Of a stretch of DNA of 64,000 bases, positions 26,667 through 35,453 are shown one piece after another. Position numbers and translations under genes: made by a program. A model generated the notes under the pieces. The model did not search any database. It was not told the DNA's origin and saw only the letters and a list, made by a program, of their open reading frames with translations. This DNA comes from Paenibacillus lycopersici (lineage in GTDB: Bacteria > Bacillota > Bacilli > Paenibacillales > Paenibacillaceae), in the NCBI RefSeq assembly GCF_010119935.1, contig NZ_CP048209.1, positions 3,785,001 through 3,849,000 on the forward strand. The letters run 5' to 3'. Positions within the stretch are counted from its first letter, which is position 1; every line of letters starts with the position of its first letter.

Positions 26667-27560
26667 ATGAGCGCCATCGAACCCGATCTCGCCGCGCTTC
26701 ACCCGCAGGAAACGCTGGACGCGCTGCGGGATTTTCGCTTCCCGCCTTATATTTCGCTTGCGCATATTTTCCATGCCCCCGATGACTGGGGCTTCTCGAA
26801 CCGGACACTGAAACAGTACGCGCTCAACTACGTCATCGACGGCAAAGGCGAATTCGCCATTGAAGGCAGCGCGCATCAGGTCGCCAAAGGAGACGTGTTC
26901 TTCTATCGGCCGTATGAAACGCATGGCTTGCGGGCGCTGCCGGGACGTCCTTTCCTATCGATTACCGTCGTGTTTCACTTCGCGGATATGCCGTTCCCGC
27001 TGGAGGATGCGTTCGCGGGCCTGCATATGCTCGGCCGCTTCAACGGCCGCGCCGTCGAGCATCAATTCGCCGAGCTTGTCGCCAAATACCGGCTTCCGGG
27101 CGTGGAGAATCGGCTTGCATGCCAATCGCTGCTGCTCGCCATCCTGGCCCGCGTCGCCCGCCCTGCCGGCAATGCCGCAGCCGGCGCAACCGGCCAGCGC
27201 AGCAACGTGGCGCGGCTGATGCAGGTCAAGAACCATATCGAGCGCCGGCTCGATCAACCGCTCGACGTGCCCGAGCTGGAGCGGCTGACCGGGCTGACGT
27301 GGAACTACCTGATCGCGGAATTCCGGAGAGCGTTCGGCACGACGCCGATGCAGTTCCTGATCTGGGCGCGCATCTCCAAAGCCAAGGAATTGGCGCTTCA
27401 GACGGCGCTCTCCTATGGCGAAATCGCCGAGCAGGTCGGTTATAACGATGTTCACGCCTTCGGCAAAATGTTCAAGAAGAAAACCGGCATGAGCCTGACC
27501 GGCTTCTGCTCCGCGCTCTGCGTGACCGACCACCGGAACCAGTGGCCGATGAAAGATTAG
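26667..27560 (+). CDS. AraC-family transcriptional regulator
   Basis: A 297-residue regulator. An N-terminal cupin-type domain (GDVFFYRPYETHGLR about residue 75) precedes a two-HTH AraC domain at about 190-285 (LDVPELERLTGLTWNYLIAEFRR, then SYGEIAEQVGYNDVHAF). The ATG is preceded by AAGGAAG, and TATAAT lies at 26623-26628. The downstream GH36 gene, 139 bp away on the same strand, is the likely target, with an oligosaccharide as inducer. Confidence 0.9.
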   Translation: MSAIEPDLAALHPQETLDALRDFRFPPYISLAHIFHAPDDWGFSNRTLKQYALNYVIDGKGEFAIEGSAHQVAKGDVFFYRPYETHGLRALPGRPFLSITVVFHFADMPFPLEDAFAGLHMLGRFNGRAVEHQFAELVAKYRLPGVENRLACQSLLLAILARVARPAGNAAAGATGQRSNVARLMQVKNHIERRLDQPLDVPELERLTGLTWNYLIAEFRRAFGTTPMQFLIWARISKAKELALQTALSYGEIAEQVGYNDVHAFGKMFKKKTGMSLTGFCSALCVTDHRNQWPMKD

Positions 27561-27699
27561 CTGGCGGCGAAAACGGCAGAGCTCGCCGCTTGACCCGCCT
27601 TTCGCTATATTGGATACCGATTCCTGCATTCGGACTGCTTACTTTTGCCGGCCTCGCTTCTATAATGGAAGCGAATATACGGCGGAAGGAAGGTCAGCA

Positions 27700-30003
27700 A
27701 TGAATAATCCACTGCAGCATCCTACCAATACTCCCATCAATACTCCCAACAAGACTCTAACCAATACACCCATCAATAATCTTCGGAATAACAACAACAC
27801 GGTGAACATGATCATTACGCATGAATCGGCCGGATTGATGCTGGTTTGGGATACGGAGAAGGACGAGGCGCGGTTGTCGGCCTCCTCCAACAAGAGCACT
27901 CCAGCGGATCAAAGCTTATCGCGCACGGTATGGACAGGCAGCCTGCTGCCGGCCTTCGAATTCGCGGCCGACGGCGCCGCGCAATACGTGAAAGCGGCCG
28001 CGACCGGCGTGACGTATTCGTCTGAGGGCGCATTATCGATCCGGCTGACGCTCGGCGCTCATGGAACAGGCACGCTCGATATCGAAACGCATGCATGGGG
28101 CATTCGATTGAAACGGCTTCAAGCCGCGTGGAGCCGCGATGCGCGCCTCGTCTCGCTGCAATTCGGCACCCGCCTGCTGACGGAATCGGAGCGGCTCTGC
28201 ACGCCGAGCGCCGACAGCGTCTTCTGGCCGGACTGGTCGGCGGAAGGATTTTGCGTGCCGGCCGCCGGCTCGTCCCCGACGCATTCGTTCTGGCGCTCAT
28301 GGGACATGGGCAGCGCCCGCCTGCCGCTCGGCAGCTTCGGCGACGCGATGGGCACGCCGTACGCTGCCGCGTTCCCCCGGCCGCTGTATGCGGCAGCCAT
28401 GGGCGGCAAGCACGGCTGGCTCGCGTTCGGGCCAGGCGAAGTGCCGGATGCGCCGCTGACGCTGCATATCCAATCCGTGTCGGCCTGTGTCCATTACGCA
28501 TACCGCGAAGATCTGTGGGGCGCTCCGGATCCGCGCGAGCGCACCTGGTTGGATCCGCTTCGGCTCGCATGGGGCGGCACGGGCTACGACGCGCTTGGCG
28601 TCCTGTTCGACACATTCGGTCCGTTCGAACCGAAATCCTCGCATCACCAGCGCTCGTTCCTCTGCACATGGGGCGATTTCAAGGAAGGCCGCTTCGATCT
28701 GGAAGCCTATGCGAATCGCGTCTCCGCTACGACGCCTGCGGATATGGTCGTCATGGACGATTCGTGGGAAACGTTCGTCGGCAGCGCCGAGCCGAATCTC
28801 GATCGTTTCCCGGATTTCGATGCCGATATGGCGCGGCTGCGGGACAACGGCTACGAGCTGGCCTTCTGGCAGAGCATCGGATGGACGGACAATCCCGATG
28901 CGCAAGGCTTGAAGCCGGGCGATCTGCTGTGCGGCCCGGACGGCAAGCCCCGCCGCTGGCGCTGGTCCGGCAGCCCGTTCGGCGGCAAATTCCACTACTT
29001 GCTCGACCCGAGCTCCGAGCGGACGCGGCAGGTCATCCAGGAGCGCACGGTTCGCCTCGTCGAGCGCTACAAGCCGGCTGCGCTCAAGCTCGATTTCGGC
29101 TATGGATTCCCCGGTCCGGACGGCTGCGCGCCGCGCGACCCGGCCTATCGCGGCGAACGGCTGGCGTTCGGATTGCTGAAGCTTATATACGATGCGGCGA
29201 AATCCGCCGACCCGGCAATCACGATCATCTATTATGGCGTCCATCCGCTCATGCGCGCCGTATCCGATCTGATCAACCTCGACGATCTCGGCGATGCCGG
29301 CGACAGCGCGAAGCATGAGCTCTCCGGCCACAATCAGCGCTGCTTGTGGGCATCGCTGGCGGCAAGACACGGCATGGCGGTCAATTCGTCGACCGGCTAT
29401 TACTGGGATACGCTCGGCTCGATTCTGCTTGATACCGCCGTCGTCGGCGTCAACGGGCTGACGCTCGGCGAATGCGATAATGACGGCAAACGTCTGACAG
29501 CGCCGGACATCCAGCGCTGGACGGCGCTGCACTGTTGGCATCGGCGCACGTGCGGCTGGAAGCCGCTGTGGCTGGACGCGAGCACGGGGAGCTTGAAGGG
29601 CGAACCGGAGCTCCGCTCATGGGGACGCCTGGAAGCGTTCGACGGCGCGCAGCGCGCGGCGATGCTCGGTACGGACGATGCTAATCTGCTGCTGACGGCG
29701 TTGACGCTGCGCGGCGAAGGCGATGCGCTCAAGCGCTTCCCCGTCGCCGGGGGCGTGACATACGCCGGCAATTGGGCGCTAATCGCCCAAGAGGACTTGG
29801 CCGATGCCGTCTCCGTCGCCTGCATTCCGTTCACGGCCGGCGAGCTGACGCTGGACCGGTCCTTCCATCGCGTTCGCGAATTCGCTGCGGAAGGCGGCAA
29901 GCTGGTATGCGTACGCACGCTCGAAGTAGGCGAATTACAGGATCGCAAGCTTGTCGTCAGTGCCGAGCGGCTCGACACGATCGCCGGCTTTCTGCTCGAC
30001 TGA
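27700..30003 (+). CDS. GH36-type alpha-galactosidase
   Basis: A 767-residue glycosidase. The central barrel shows VVMDDSWE, the nucleophile Asp in ALKLDFGYG (about residue 465) and a later acid/base candidate in DDLGDAGDS (about 533), as in GH36. Some GH36 members cleave alpha-N-acetylgalactosaminides, which would suit the amino-sugar cluster in the first 16 kb. The ATG at 27700 follows AAGGAAGG; TATAAT at 27661 may be the -10. The first 35 residues are an odd Asn/Thr/Pro run with three TNTPIN-like repeats, and the family-like part begins at about MIITHESAG, so a start further in is possible. No signal peptide. Confidence 0.85.
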   Translation: MNNPLQHPTNTPINTPNKTLTNTPINNLRNNNNTVNMIITHESAGLMLVWDTEKDEARLSASSNKSTPADQSLSRTVWTGSLLPAFEFAADGAAQYVKAAATGVTYSSEGALSIRLTLGAHGTGTLDIETHAWGIRLKRLQAAWSRDARLVSLQFGTRLLTESERLCTPSADSVFWPDWSAEGFCVPAAGSSPTHSFWRSWDMGSARLPLGSFGDAMGTPYAAAFPRPLYAAAMGGKHGWLAFGPGEVPDAPLTLHIQSVSACVHYAYREDLWGAPDPRERTWLDPLRLAWGGTGYDALGVLFDTFGPFEPKSSHHQRSFLCTWGDFKEGRFDLEAYANRVSATTPADMVVMDDSWETFVGSAEPNLDRFPDFDADMARLRDNGYELAFWQSIGWTDNPDAQGLKPGDLLCGPDGKPRRWRWSGSPFGGKFHYLLDPSSERTRQVIQERTVRLVERYKPAALKLDFGYGFPGPDGCAPRDPAYRGERLAFGLLKLIYDAAKSADPAITIIYYGVHPLMRAVSDLINLDDLGDAGDSAKHELSGHNQRCLWASLAARHGMAVNSSTGYYWDTLGSILLDTAVVGVNGLTLGECDNDGKRLTAPDIQRWTALHCWHRRTCGWKPLWLDASTGSLKGEPELRSWGRLEAFDGAQRAAMLGTDDANLLLTALTLRGEGDALKRFPVAGGVTYAGNWALIAQEDLADAVSVACIPFTAGELTLDRSFHRVREFAAEGGKLVCVRTLEVGELQDRKLVVSAERLDTIAGFLLD

Positions 30004-30014
30004 TGCCGATCATC

Positions 30015-30044
30015 GCATGCCGCGGTATACTTGCCGCGGCATGC
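30015..30044 (+). terminator. Hairpin after the GH36 gene
   Basis: GCATGCCGCGG pairs perfectly with CCGCGGCATGC (11 bp, 8-nt loop), 11 bp after the stop codon. The short tail is only partly T-rich. Confidence 0.65.
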
Positions 30045-30203
30045 TTGCGTTCAAGGCGGACAAGCTGAAGCGCCGTACATCATGGAAGCGGCTGAATGCC
30101 CGATCGCAGCATCGTGCATCTACCTGAGAAGGCCGGATGCTTTTGCTATATGCCGGCCCGCATGGTAAAGTCGAACCATACCAACGTTTAAGGAGAGATG
30201 AAC

Positions 30204-30524
30204 ATGCTCGTCGTCACGACGGAAAATATCGCCGGTCATCGCATCGAACGGGTGCTGGGCCATACGTTCGGCGTCACCGTAAGAAGCCGGGGGCTGGGCG
30301 GCAATGTTACGGCAGCGTTCCGCAGTCTGGTCGGAGGCGAAATCAAGGAATATACCGAGATGATCGAGGATGCGCGCAAAGCGGCCATCGACCGGATGAT
30401 CAAGAACGCGCATGCGATGGGCGCGAACGCCATCATCATGATGCGCTTCGATTCCGGCGAAATCGGCCAATCCATGTCGGAGATCGTGGCTTACGGAACG
30501 GCGGTTGTCGTCCAGAAGGAGTAG
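30204..30524 (+). CDS. UPF0145/YbjQ-family protein
   Basis: A 106-residue protein with the family sequence VTTENIAGHRIERVLGHTFG near the start, a GGEIKEYTEMIEDAR helix, and NAHAMGANAIIMMRFDSGE. These proteins form pentameric rings and have no known activity. The ATG at 30204 is preferred over 30198 because AAGGAG is then 8 nt away. The stop is 2 nt before a small membrane-protein gene, so the two are one operon. Confidence 0.88.
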   Translation: MLVVTTENIAGHRIERVLGHTFGVTVRSRGLGGNVTAAFRSLVGGEIKEYTEMIEDARKAAIDRMIKNAHAMGANAIIMMRFDSGEIGQSMSEIVAYGTAVVVQKE

Positions 30525-30526
30525 GC

Positions 30527-30781
30527 ATGACCTTCCTCCTGGCTCTCTACTTCATAATCGCGCCGCTGATCGTGATCGTATCCGTCATCGGCACCATCGT
30601 CATCCGGCGCAATCGGTTGAAGGGAAAGACGGTCGAGCCTCCCTTCGACTACATCAAGACGGAGGAGCAGTTCATCGATCCGACGACCGGCATCGCGCAG
30701 CAGGTGTGGTTCAACCCACGCACGGGTGAGCGCTATTATCAGAATATTTCCGAACCGGAGCCGCGCTCACGGAAGAGATAA
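30527..30781 (+). CDS. Small single-pass membrane protein
   Basis: 84 residues, with one N-terminal hydrophobic segment (LLALYFIIAPLIVIVSVIGTIVI in essence, residues 4-26) and a soluble tail with the pair IDPTTG and WFNPRTGERYY, which reads like a short repeated motif. AAGGAG overlaps the UPF0145 stop and lies 5 nt before the ATG, indicating coupled translation. Function unknown; probably partners the UPF0145 protein. Confidence 0.75.
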   Translation: MTFLLALYFIIAPLIVIVSVIGTIVIRRNRLKGKTVEPPFDYIKTEEQFIDPTTGIAQQVWFNPRTGERYYQNISEPEPRSRKR

Positions 30782-30918
30782 AAAGCCATTCATACCCTAC
30801 GAATGCAGCGGGCGCATTACGAATCGAGATGCAATGCCAATAGCCGCCGGAGCAAGGCGACTGAAGCGAATGAACGCTTGTCTAGTCGGGCCTTACAGCC
30901 GGCGGCTGTCTGCATTCG

Positions 30919-30936
30919 TTTGTAACCGCTTACAAA
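30919..30936. promoter_or_regulatory. Perfect cre-type palindrome
   Basis: TTTGTAACCGCTTACAAA is a perfect inverted repeat, and its core TGTAACCGCTTACA fits the CcpA cre consensus at all 14 positions. It lies between two convergent genes, 10 bp past the stop of the small minus-strand gene, so its target is unclear. Confidence 0.55.
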
Positions 30937-30945
30937 TCACAAGGG

Positions 30946-31167
30946 TTAAATCTGCTGATTCATAGCCATTCGCCGGAACGATTCCCCATTGCCTGCGTAA
31001 CCGTTGAAATACGCCGGAAATGGAGCGTCGCCGATAGCTCCCGCCGCTGTCGCTGCGGACGGTCGCTGCGGAGCTAACGAATGCGGTGCTGACAATCGTG
31101 CTGCAATACGTCGGATCGATTCGCCATTGCCGGCATGACCATTGTAATACTGCGGATTATTGTTCAT
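30946..31167 (-). CDS. Small hypothetical protein with duplicated NG.AGNGES motif
   Basis: 73 residues. The start and end repeat one motif, YYNGHAGNGESIRRIA and YFNGYAGNGESFRRMA, joined by an Ala/Pro-rich linker. AAGGGGG lies 7 nt before the ATG at 31167, which argues for a real gene. No membrane segment or cysteine. I do not recognise a family. Confidence 0.55.
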   Translation of the reverse strand: MNNNPQYYNGHAGNGESIRRIAARLSAPHSLAPQRPSAATAAGAIGDAPFPAYFNGYAGNGESFRRMAMNQQI

Positions 31168-31280
31168 GACTGCACCCCCTTACCACATCCTATTCGACAG
31201 CACAGGCCTAGTTCCTTGTGCCCGAGATGTCCGAAGCGCATTAATTTACCGTGAAAGGGGGCTCAGTCTCGAGCAGTCGT

Positions 31281-31994
31281 TCAGTCCGTTCGGATTGCCG
31301 CGTCAAGCGCCACTTCGATCATATCGTTGAACGTTGTTTGACGTTCCTCGGCCGTCGTATCGGTCTCGCCGCTGAACAGATGATCGCTCACGGTCAGGAT
31401 CGACAACGCCTTGGCCTTGTAGCGGGCAGCCAGCGTATACAGCGCCGAGCTCTCCATCTCGACGGCAAGCACGCCGTATTCCGCCAGCTTCTTCACCGGC
31501 TCCATGCTTTCGCGGTAAAAGGTGTCCGCCGTCAGAATGTTGCCGACTTTGACGGATAGCCTGCGTTCCTGGCTGACCTGATAGGCGCGTCGCAGCAAGT
31601 CGAAATCCGCGTGCGGAGCAAATTGAAAGCCGGGGAACAGCTGCTGATTCGCGCTCGAATCCGTTGTCGCCGACATCGCCATGACGACGTCGCGCACTTT
31701 CACGTCCTGTTGAATGCCGCCGCATGTGCCGACGCGAATCAGCTGCTTCACTCCGTATTCGCGCAGCAGTTCATTGACGTAAATCGAGATGGACGGCACG
31801 CCCATGCCAGTGCCTTGAACGGAAATCCGGTGACCTTTATACGTACCCGTGAAACCGAACATGCCGCGAACCTCGTTATAGCAGCTTGCATCCTCCAGGA
31901 AGCGCTCGGCAATATATTTCGCGCGCAGCGGGTCTCCGGGCAATAAAATCGTTTCGGCGATATCGCCGGGTTTAGCATTGATATGAATACTCAA
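31281..31994 (-). CDS. deoD: Purine-nucleoside phosphorylase, DeoD type
   Basis: Hexameric enzyme that phosphorolyses purine (deoxy)nucleosides. It is 237 residues and aligns throughout with B. subtilis Deo[66 protein letters not shown] and the catalytic Asp in [10 protein letters not shown]. The start is a TTG at 31994; no other start codon exists between it and an in-frame stop 45 nt upstream. The ribosome site AGGAGGTGAG is separated from the TTG by a strong hairpin (see the regulatory entry). Confidence 0.95.
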   Translation of the reverse strand: MSIHINAKPGDIAETILLPGDPLRAKYIAERFLEDASCYNEVRGMFGFTGTYKGHRISVQGTGMGVPSISIYVNELLREYGVKQLIRVGTCGGIQQDVKVRDVVMAMSATTDSSANQQLFPGFQFAPHADFDLLRRAYQVSQERRLSVKVGNILTADTFYRESMEPVKKLAEYGVLAVEMESSALYTLAARYKAKALSILTVSDHLFSGETDTTAEERQTTFNDMIEVALDAAIRTD

Positions 31995-32045
31995 ATTCGT
32001 CGCCGCCGCGAGTACCTTCCGGTACCGCGGCGGCGCTCACCTCCT
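31995..32045 (-). promoter_or_regulatory. SD-hairpin-TTG translation start of deoD
   Basis: AGGAGG (32040-32045) is followed by a stem-loop of 35 nt (32001-32035) with a 10-bp CGCCGCCGCG/CGCGGCGGCG stem extended by GTACC/GGTAC, then six bases and TTG. If the hairpin is folded, SD and start come within about 10 nt; unfolded they are about 45 nt apart. Confidence 0.7.
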
Positions 32046-32067
32046 GTCGTTAATTCGTCTCTGCGTA

Positions 32068-33351
32068 TCATTCTCCGAGCGCATAACGCTCGATCGTCAA
32101 CGTCTCGGCGCCATGCGTTCGCGCGAATGTTTCAAGCGCGTCTTCCAGCTTGCGCTTGAATCGGCCATCGAATGCAAGGCCGGGCTCGAGCTGGAGCAGC
32201 TCGACCGTCAGATGCCGCCGCTTCGTATCGAGACGCGGGTCCATCCGTCCGATGAAGCGGTCGCCGGCCAGGATCGGCATTGCGTAATAGCCGTATTTGC
32301 GCTTCACGGCAGGCGTGTAAATCTCCCATCGGTACTCGAAGCCGAACAAGTCCTCAAGCCGCTTGCGGCTCCATAATACATTATCGAGCGGCGGGATGAA
32401 CCGGAACGGCAGCGAATCGTCTTCCATGGCCGCGTTCATGCTATTCGCCAAATCGTCCACCTGTCCGCGTCTATCCAGCTCGGCATCCGCTTCTTGATGG
32501 ACGGCCAACCGCTCGCGGTCTGCTGTCAGTATGTAATAAGGCTGCTTCAGTCCGTCAATCGCGACCTGTGCCGCAGTCCCTCCCGCCACATGGCGGGCGA
32601 TTGCATCGCGTCTGCCTTGCGCGGGCAAGCGCAGCCAGCCGAAGCGCGAATCGCTTGGCTCGAATACGCCGTACGCCCGATAATATTTCAGCAGCATCGC
32701 GTTCTCCGCTTCCTCTTGGCCGATCGCGTCCGATTGGCGCAGGAGGTCCGCAGGCACGTAACGCGAGCTCAATTCGAACAGCCGCTGGTTCCCAGCTCGT
32801 CCCGCGATTTGGACCTGCGCGGTTTCGACGAGAAGCTGGAGCGCAAGCGATGTCGCTTTCGTCTTCGCCGCCGCATTGGCATCGTCCCAGTAGCCGTGAA
32901 CCCGTACGTCGGACTCGAATGCCTTGGCCGGCAGCGGTCCTTCCCTCTCCAGCTGCAGCAGCACTTGCTCGATGACGGGCCGCAGCGCCTCGACCCTTGC
33001 TTCCGTATGCTGCCGCATGAGCCTGCGCGTCGGCTCGAAGATCGGATAGTCTTCCATAGGTAGGATGCATGCCGCATTCGCAATATATTCAAACACTTCG
33101 CCGCGCGGGAGCAGTCCGTTCAACGCATCCGGCGCGTAGCCGGCGATTCTGGCCGCGAGCGTCAGGTGCTGATTCGGCCGAACGGCGGATACCGGGTCGA
33201 TCTGTACGCCTTCCAGCTGCCGGATGACGGCCATCGCCTGCTTGCTCCTGGCTTCATCGGAATCCGCGCGCGGCTGCGGGGCCGCGAGCAGCCCCTGTCT
33301 ATCGAGCAATAACCGCCTGAGCGCCCGTTTCGTCGTTCGAATCGGTTCCAT
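32068..33351 (-). CDS. AlkZ/YcaQ-like winged-helix DNA glycosylase
   Basis: A 427-residue HTH_42 protein. The catalytic QxD motif of the YcaQ branch is Gln50-Ile-Asp52 (GVQIDPVSAV), followed by RPNQHLTLAAR. The C-terminal part has PFRFIPPLDNVLWSRKRLEDLFGFEY and GRMDPRLDTKRR, family hallmarks. YcaQ unhooks interstrand crosslinks and removes bulky N7 adducts; the same role is likely. The ATG at 33351 has GGAGGT 7 nt upstream. It is not near a natural-product cluster, so housekeeping repair is more likely than self-resistance. Confidence 0.87.
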   Translation of the reverse strand: MEPIRTTKRALRRLLLDRQGLLAAPQPRADSDEARSKQAMAVIRQLEGVQIDPVSAVRPNQHLTLAARIAGYAPDALNGLLPRGEVFEYIANAACILPMEDYPIFEPTRRLMRQHTEARVEALRPVIEQVLLQLEREGPLPAKAFESDVRVHGYWDDANAAAKTKATSLALQLLVETAQVQIAGRAGNQRLFELSSRYVPADLLRQSDAIGQEEAENAMLLKYYRAYGVFEPSDSRFGWLRLPAQGRRDAIARHVAGGTAAQVAIDGLKQPYYILTADRERLAVHQEADAELDRRGQVDDLANSMNAAMEDDSLPFRFIPPLDNVLWSRKRLEDLFGFEYRWEIYTPAVKRKYGYYAMPILAGDRFIGRMDPRLDTKRRHLTVELLQLEPGLAFDGRFKRKLEDALETFARTHGAETLTIERYALGE

Positions 33352-33504
33352 CCCCGGCACCTCCGTTCAACGATTACAATCGTCCTTCCCCAACCGTACA
33401 TACGTTCCTATATTACCAGAGCCTTCCACGACATGCAATCCGCAATCGAGAAAAAGAGAGCAGACGGACGTCTCCTCTCTCGTCAACGCATATGCCGCGA
33501 ACCG

Positions 33505-34122
33505 CTACTTGGAGCGATAAGCGCGCTCATGATAGCGGGTAATCGCCTTGAACAAGCTCTTGCCGTCATCCTTTAACACCGGCTCGACTTCTTCGAACGG
33601 CCAATACATCGCCCGGTATGTCTCCGGCACCCAGATGTAGGCATGCACATACCCGGTCAGACGAAAGCCGATGCGCTGCCAGAACCGTATACGTTCGGCG
33701 TTCGTCTCGTTCTCCTCAGCCTCGACTTCGATGACCAAGCCGCGGCAATCGGGCATCGTTCGGATCGCCCAGCCGCGTATGTCATCGATGCAGCGGCGTC
33801 CGACGCCGCTTCGCCGCATGGAACGGCGAACGGCGATATAATCGATGACCAGCAGCCGCGTCCGCGCATCGTATGCGGTCAGCGCCATAGCCGCCGGTTC
33901 CCGCCCGCTCCGCCAGACATGCAGATTGCTTATCCCGCGATCGAGCATCCTGCGGACGATCGCTTTATTTTTGCGCCCGTGCTCGGGGAACGCTTCCTTA
34001 TAGATGGGTTCTGCCGCCGACCATGCCTCTTCGTCCCATTGCCCGTAAGCGCGATATTCCATCTCGAAGTCTTCATCCATACCGATCGTCATCCTAATTG
34101 AATACCATCCTTGCAGGCGCAT
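33505..34122 (-). CDS. GNAT-family N-acetyltransferase
   Basis: About 205 residues. The acetyl-CoA loop is SGVGRRCIDDI, preceded by YIAVRRSMRRSG, and the C-terminal RIRFWQRIGFRLTGY is typical of GNAT. The ATG at 34122 begins 2 nt after the histidine-kinase stop (TAG-GC-ATG), suggesting coupled translation; starts at 34092 or 34080 would trim a poorly conserved leader. Substrate unknown. Confidence 0.8.
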   Translation of the reverse strand: MRLQGWYSIRMTIGMDEDFEMEYRAYGQWDEEAWSAAEPIYKEAFPEHGRKNKAIVRRMLDRGISNLHVWRSGREPAAMALTAYDARTRLLVIDYIAVRRSMRRSGVGRRCIDDIRGWAIRTMPDCRGLVIEVEAEENETNAERIRFWQRIGFRLTGYVHAYIWVPETYRAMYWPFEEVEPVLKDDGKSLFKAITRYHERAYRSK

Positions 34123-34124
34123 GC

Positions 34125-35246
34125 CTATGATTCCATAAGCTTGTTGAAGCGCACGATGAACGAGGTCTCTTCCTTGTTCGACTCGAAGGCAATGCTGCCG
34201 CCGTTTCGTTCGACGATTTGCTTGCAGATCGCAAGGCCGAGTCCCGTTCCGTCCGATTTGCTCGTAACGAACGGATCGAACAGGTGCTGTTGGATATGAT
34301 GCGGAATTTCAGGGCCGTTATTCGTAATTTTGACGTATGTATAGTCGCCTTCGGAGAAGATATGCACGAGGATTCGCCGCTCGTCCTTCTGCTCCCGCAG
34401 CGCGTCGATCGCATTGTTCAACAGGTTCGAGAACACCTGCATGACGGGCGCTTCCTGGATGAGCGCGCGAATGCCCTCTTCCCGCTTGAGCATCAGCTCG
34501 ATATTCTCGTTGAGCAGCAGCGGATTGACGAGCATCAGCGTCTTCTCGAGCAGCTCGTTCAAATTCGCGGACGTATACAATTCCTCGGCGATAGGCTTGC
34601 GGGAGAAACTGAGAAACCCTTTGATCTGCTGCTCGATGTTGTGAAACTCCGTGTCGATGATGTCCAGATATTTCTTCACGGTTTCCAGTCCGGAGTCGGG
34701 AAGCGCTTTGCGGATCAGCGTCACGAAACCGTTGATCGTCGTGAGCGGGTTCCGGATTTCATGCGCCATGCTCGACGCCATCTTGCCGATCAAGTTCAAT
34801 TTATCGGCATGCATGTCCTCGATCATCTTGTCCTGCTGTTCGATTTTGCCGCGCGCATGATTCCAGAAATACGTATAAATATTCATCGCTAAATCGTCGA
34901 TTCGCGATGTCACGCAAGCGATGATCCGCATCAGCTCGGCGCGTTCGATGTCGAATTCGCTGATCGTCTCCAGAAACGCTTCCCGGTAGAACGAGGCGCT
35001 CGCCATAATATGGTCTATGGGAATGTTTCGTTGAAACATGACTTCGCACCATCGCAGGTACATCGAATAATCGCGATGTCGTTCCACGGGCGTATGGACG
35101 TCCGCGATCAGATGGGTGAATTTCAGCCCTCTCGCATGAAGCAATTCCAGGTCATATAGCTGGTGAAAGGCAATATCCATGCGGTGGATCCAATTGGCGA
35201 CAATAGCATCCTGCTGCGTTTCGAAAAACCGTTGGATTTCGCTCAT
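34125..35246 (-). CDS. Soluble sensor histidine kinase (sporulation-kinase-like)
   Basis: A 373-residue kinase without membrane segments. Residues 1-130 form an all-alpha sensor resembling the RsbR N-terminal/globin fold. The phosphoacceptor His162 is in MAHEIRNPLTTINGF, the H-box form seen in KinA-E of the Spo0A phosphorelay. The ATPase domain has NLLNNAIDA (N box), DPFVTSKSDGTGLGLAI (F and G2 boxes). GGAGG lies 5 nt before the ATG. No response regulator is adjacent, in keeping with an orphan kinase that feeds Spo0F. Role in sporulation is inferred. Confidence 0.88.
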   Translation of the reverse strand: MSEIQRFFETQQDAIVANWIHRMDIAFHQLYDLELLHARGLKFTHLIADVHTPVERHRDYSMYLRWCEVMFQRNIPIDHIMASASFYREAFLETISEFDIERAELMRIIACVTSRIDDLAMNIYTYFWNHARGKIEQQDKMIEDMHADKLNLIGKMASSMAHEIRNPLTTINGFVTLIRKALPDSGLETVKKYLDIIDTEFHNIEQQIKGFLSFSRKPIAEELYTSANLNELLEKTLMLVNPLLLNENIELMLKREEGIRALIQEAPVMQVFSNLLNNAIDALREQKDERRILVHIFSEGDYTYVKITNNGPEIPHHIQQHLFDPFVTSKSDGTGLGLAICKQIVERNGGSIAFESNKEETSFIVRFNKLMES

Positions 35247-35453
35247 GTTTTCCTCCGACAGATTCGAGTATTTAACCTAATTCAACATTCCGGCACGAAT
35301 TCCTCCTCAACTGGAATTCCACTCCAAATCCGTCTCGGAGTTTCGCCATGCGACGGGGCCGGAAATACCGTTAACCCTATGAACCGTCAAACGAATAAGG
35401 CTGCCGAAGCAGCCGTTACGGAAATGAACGTTCGTTATCAAGCAGCACGCCTG

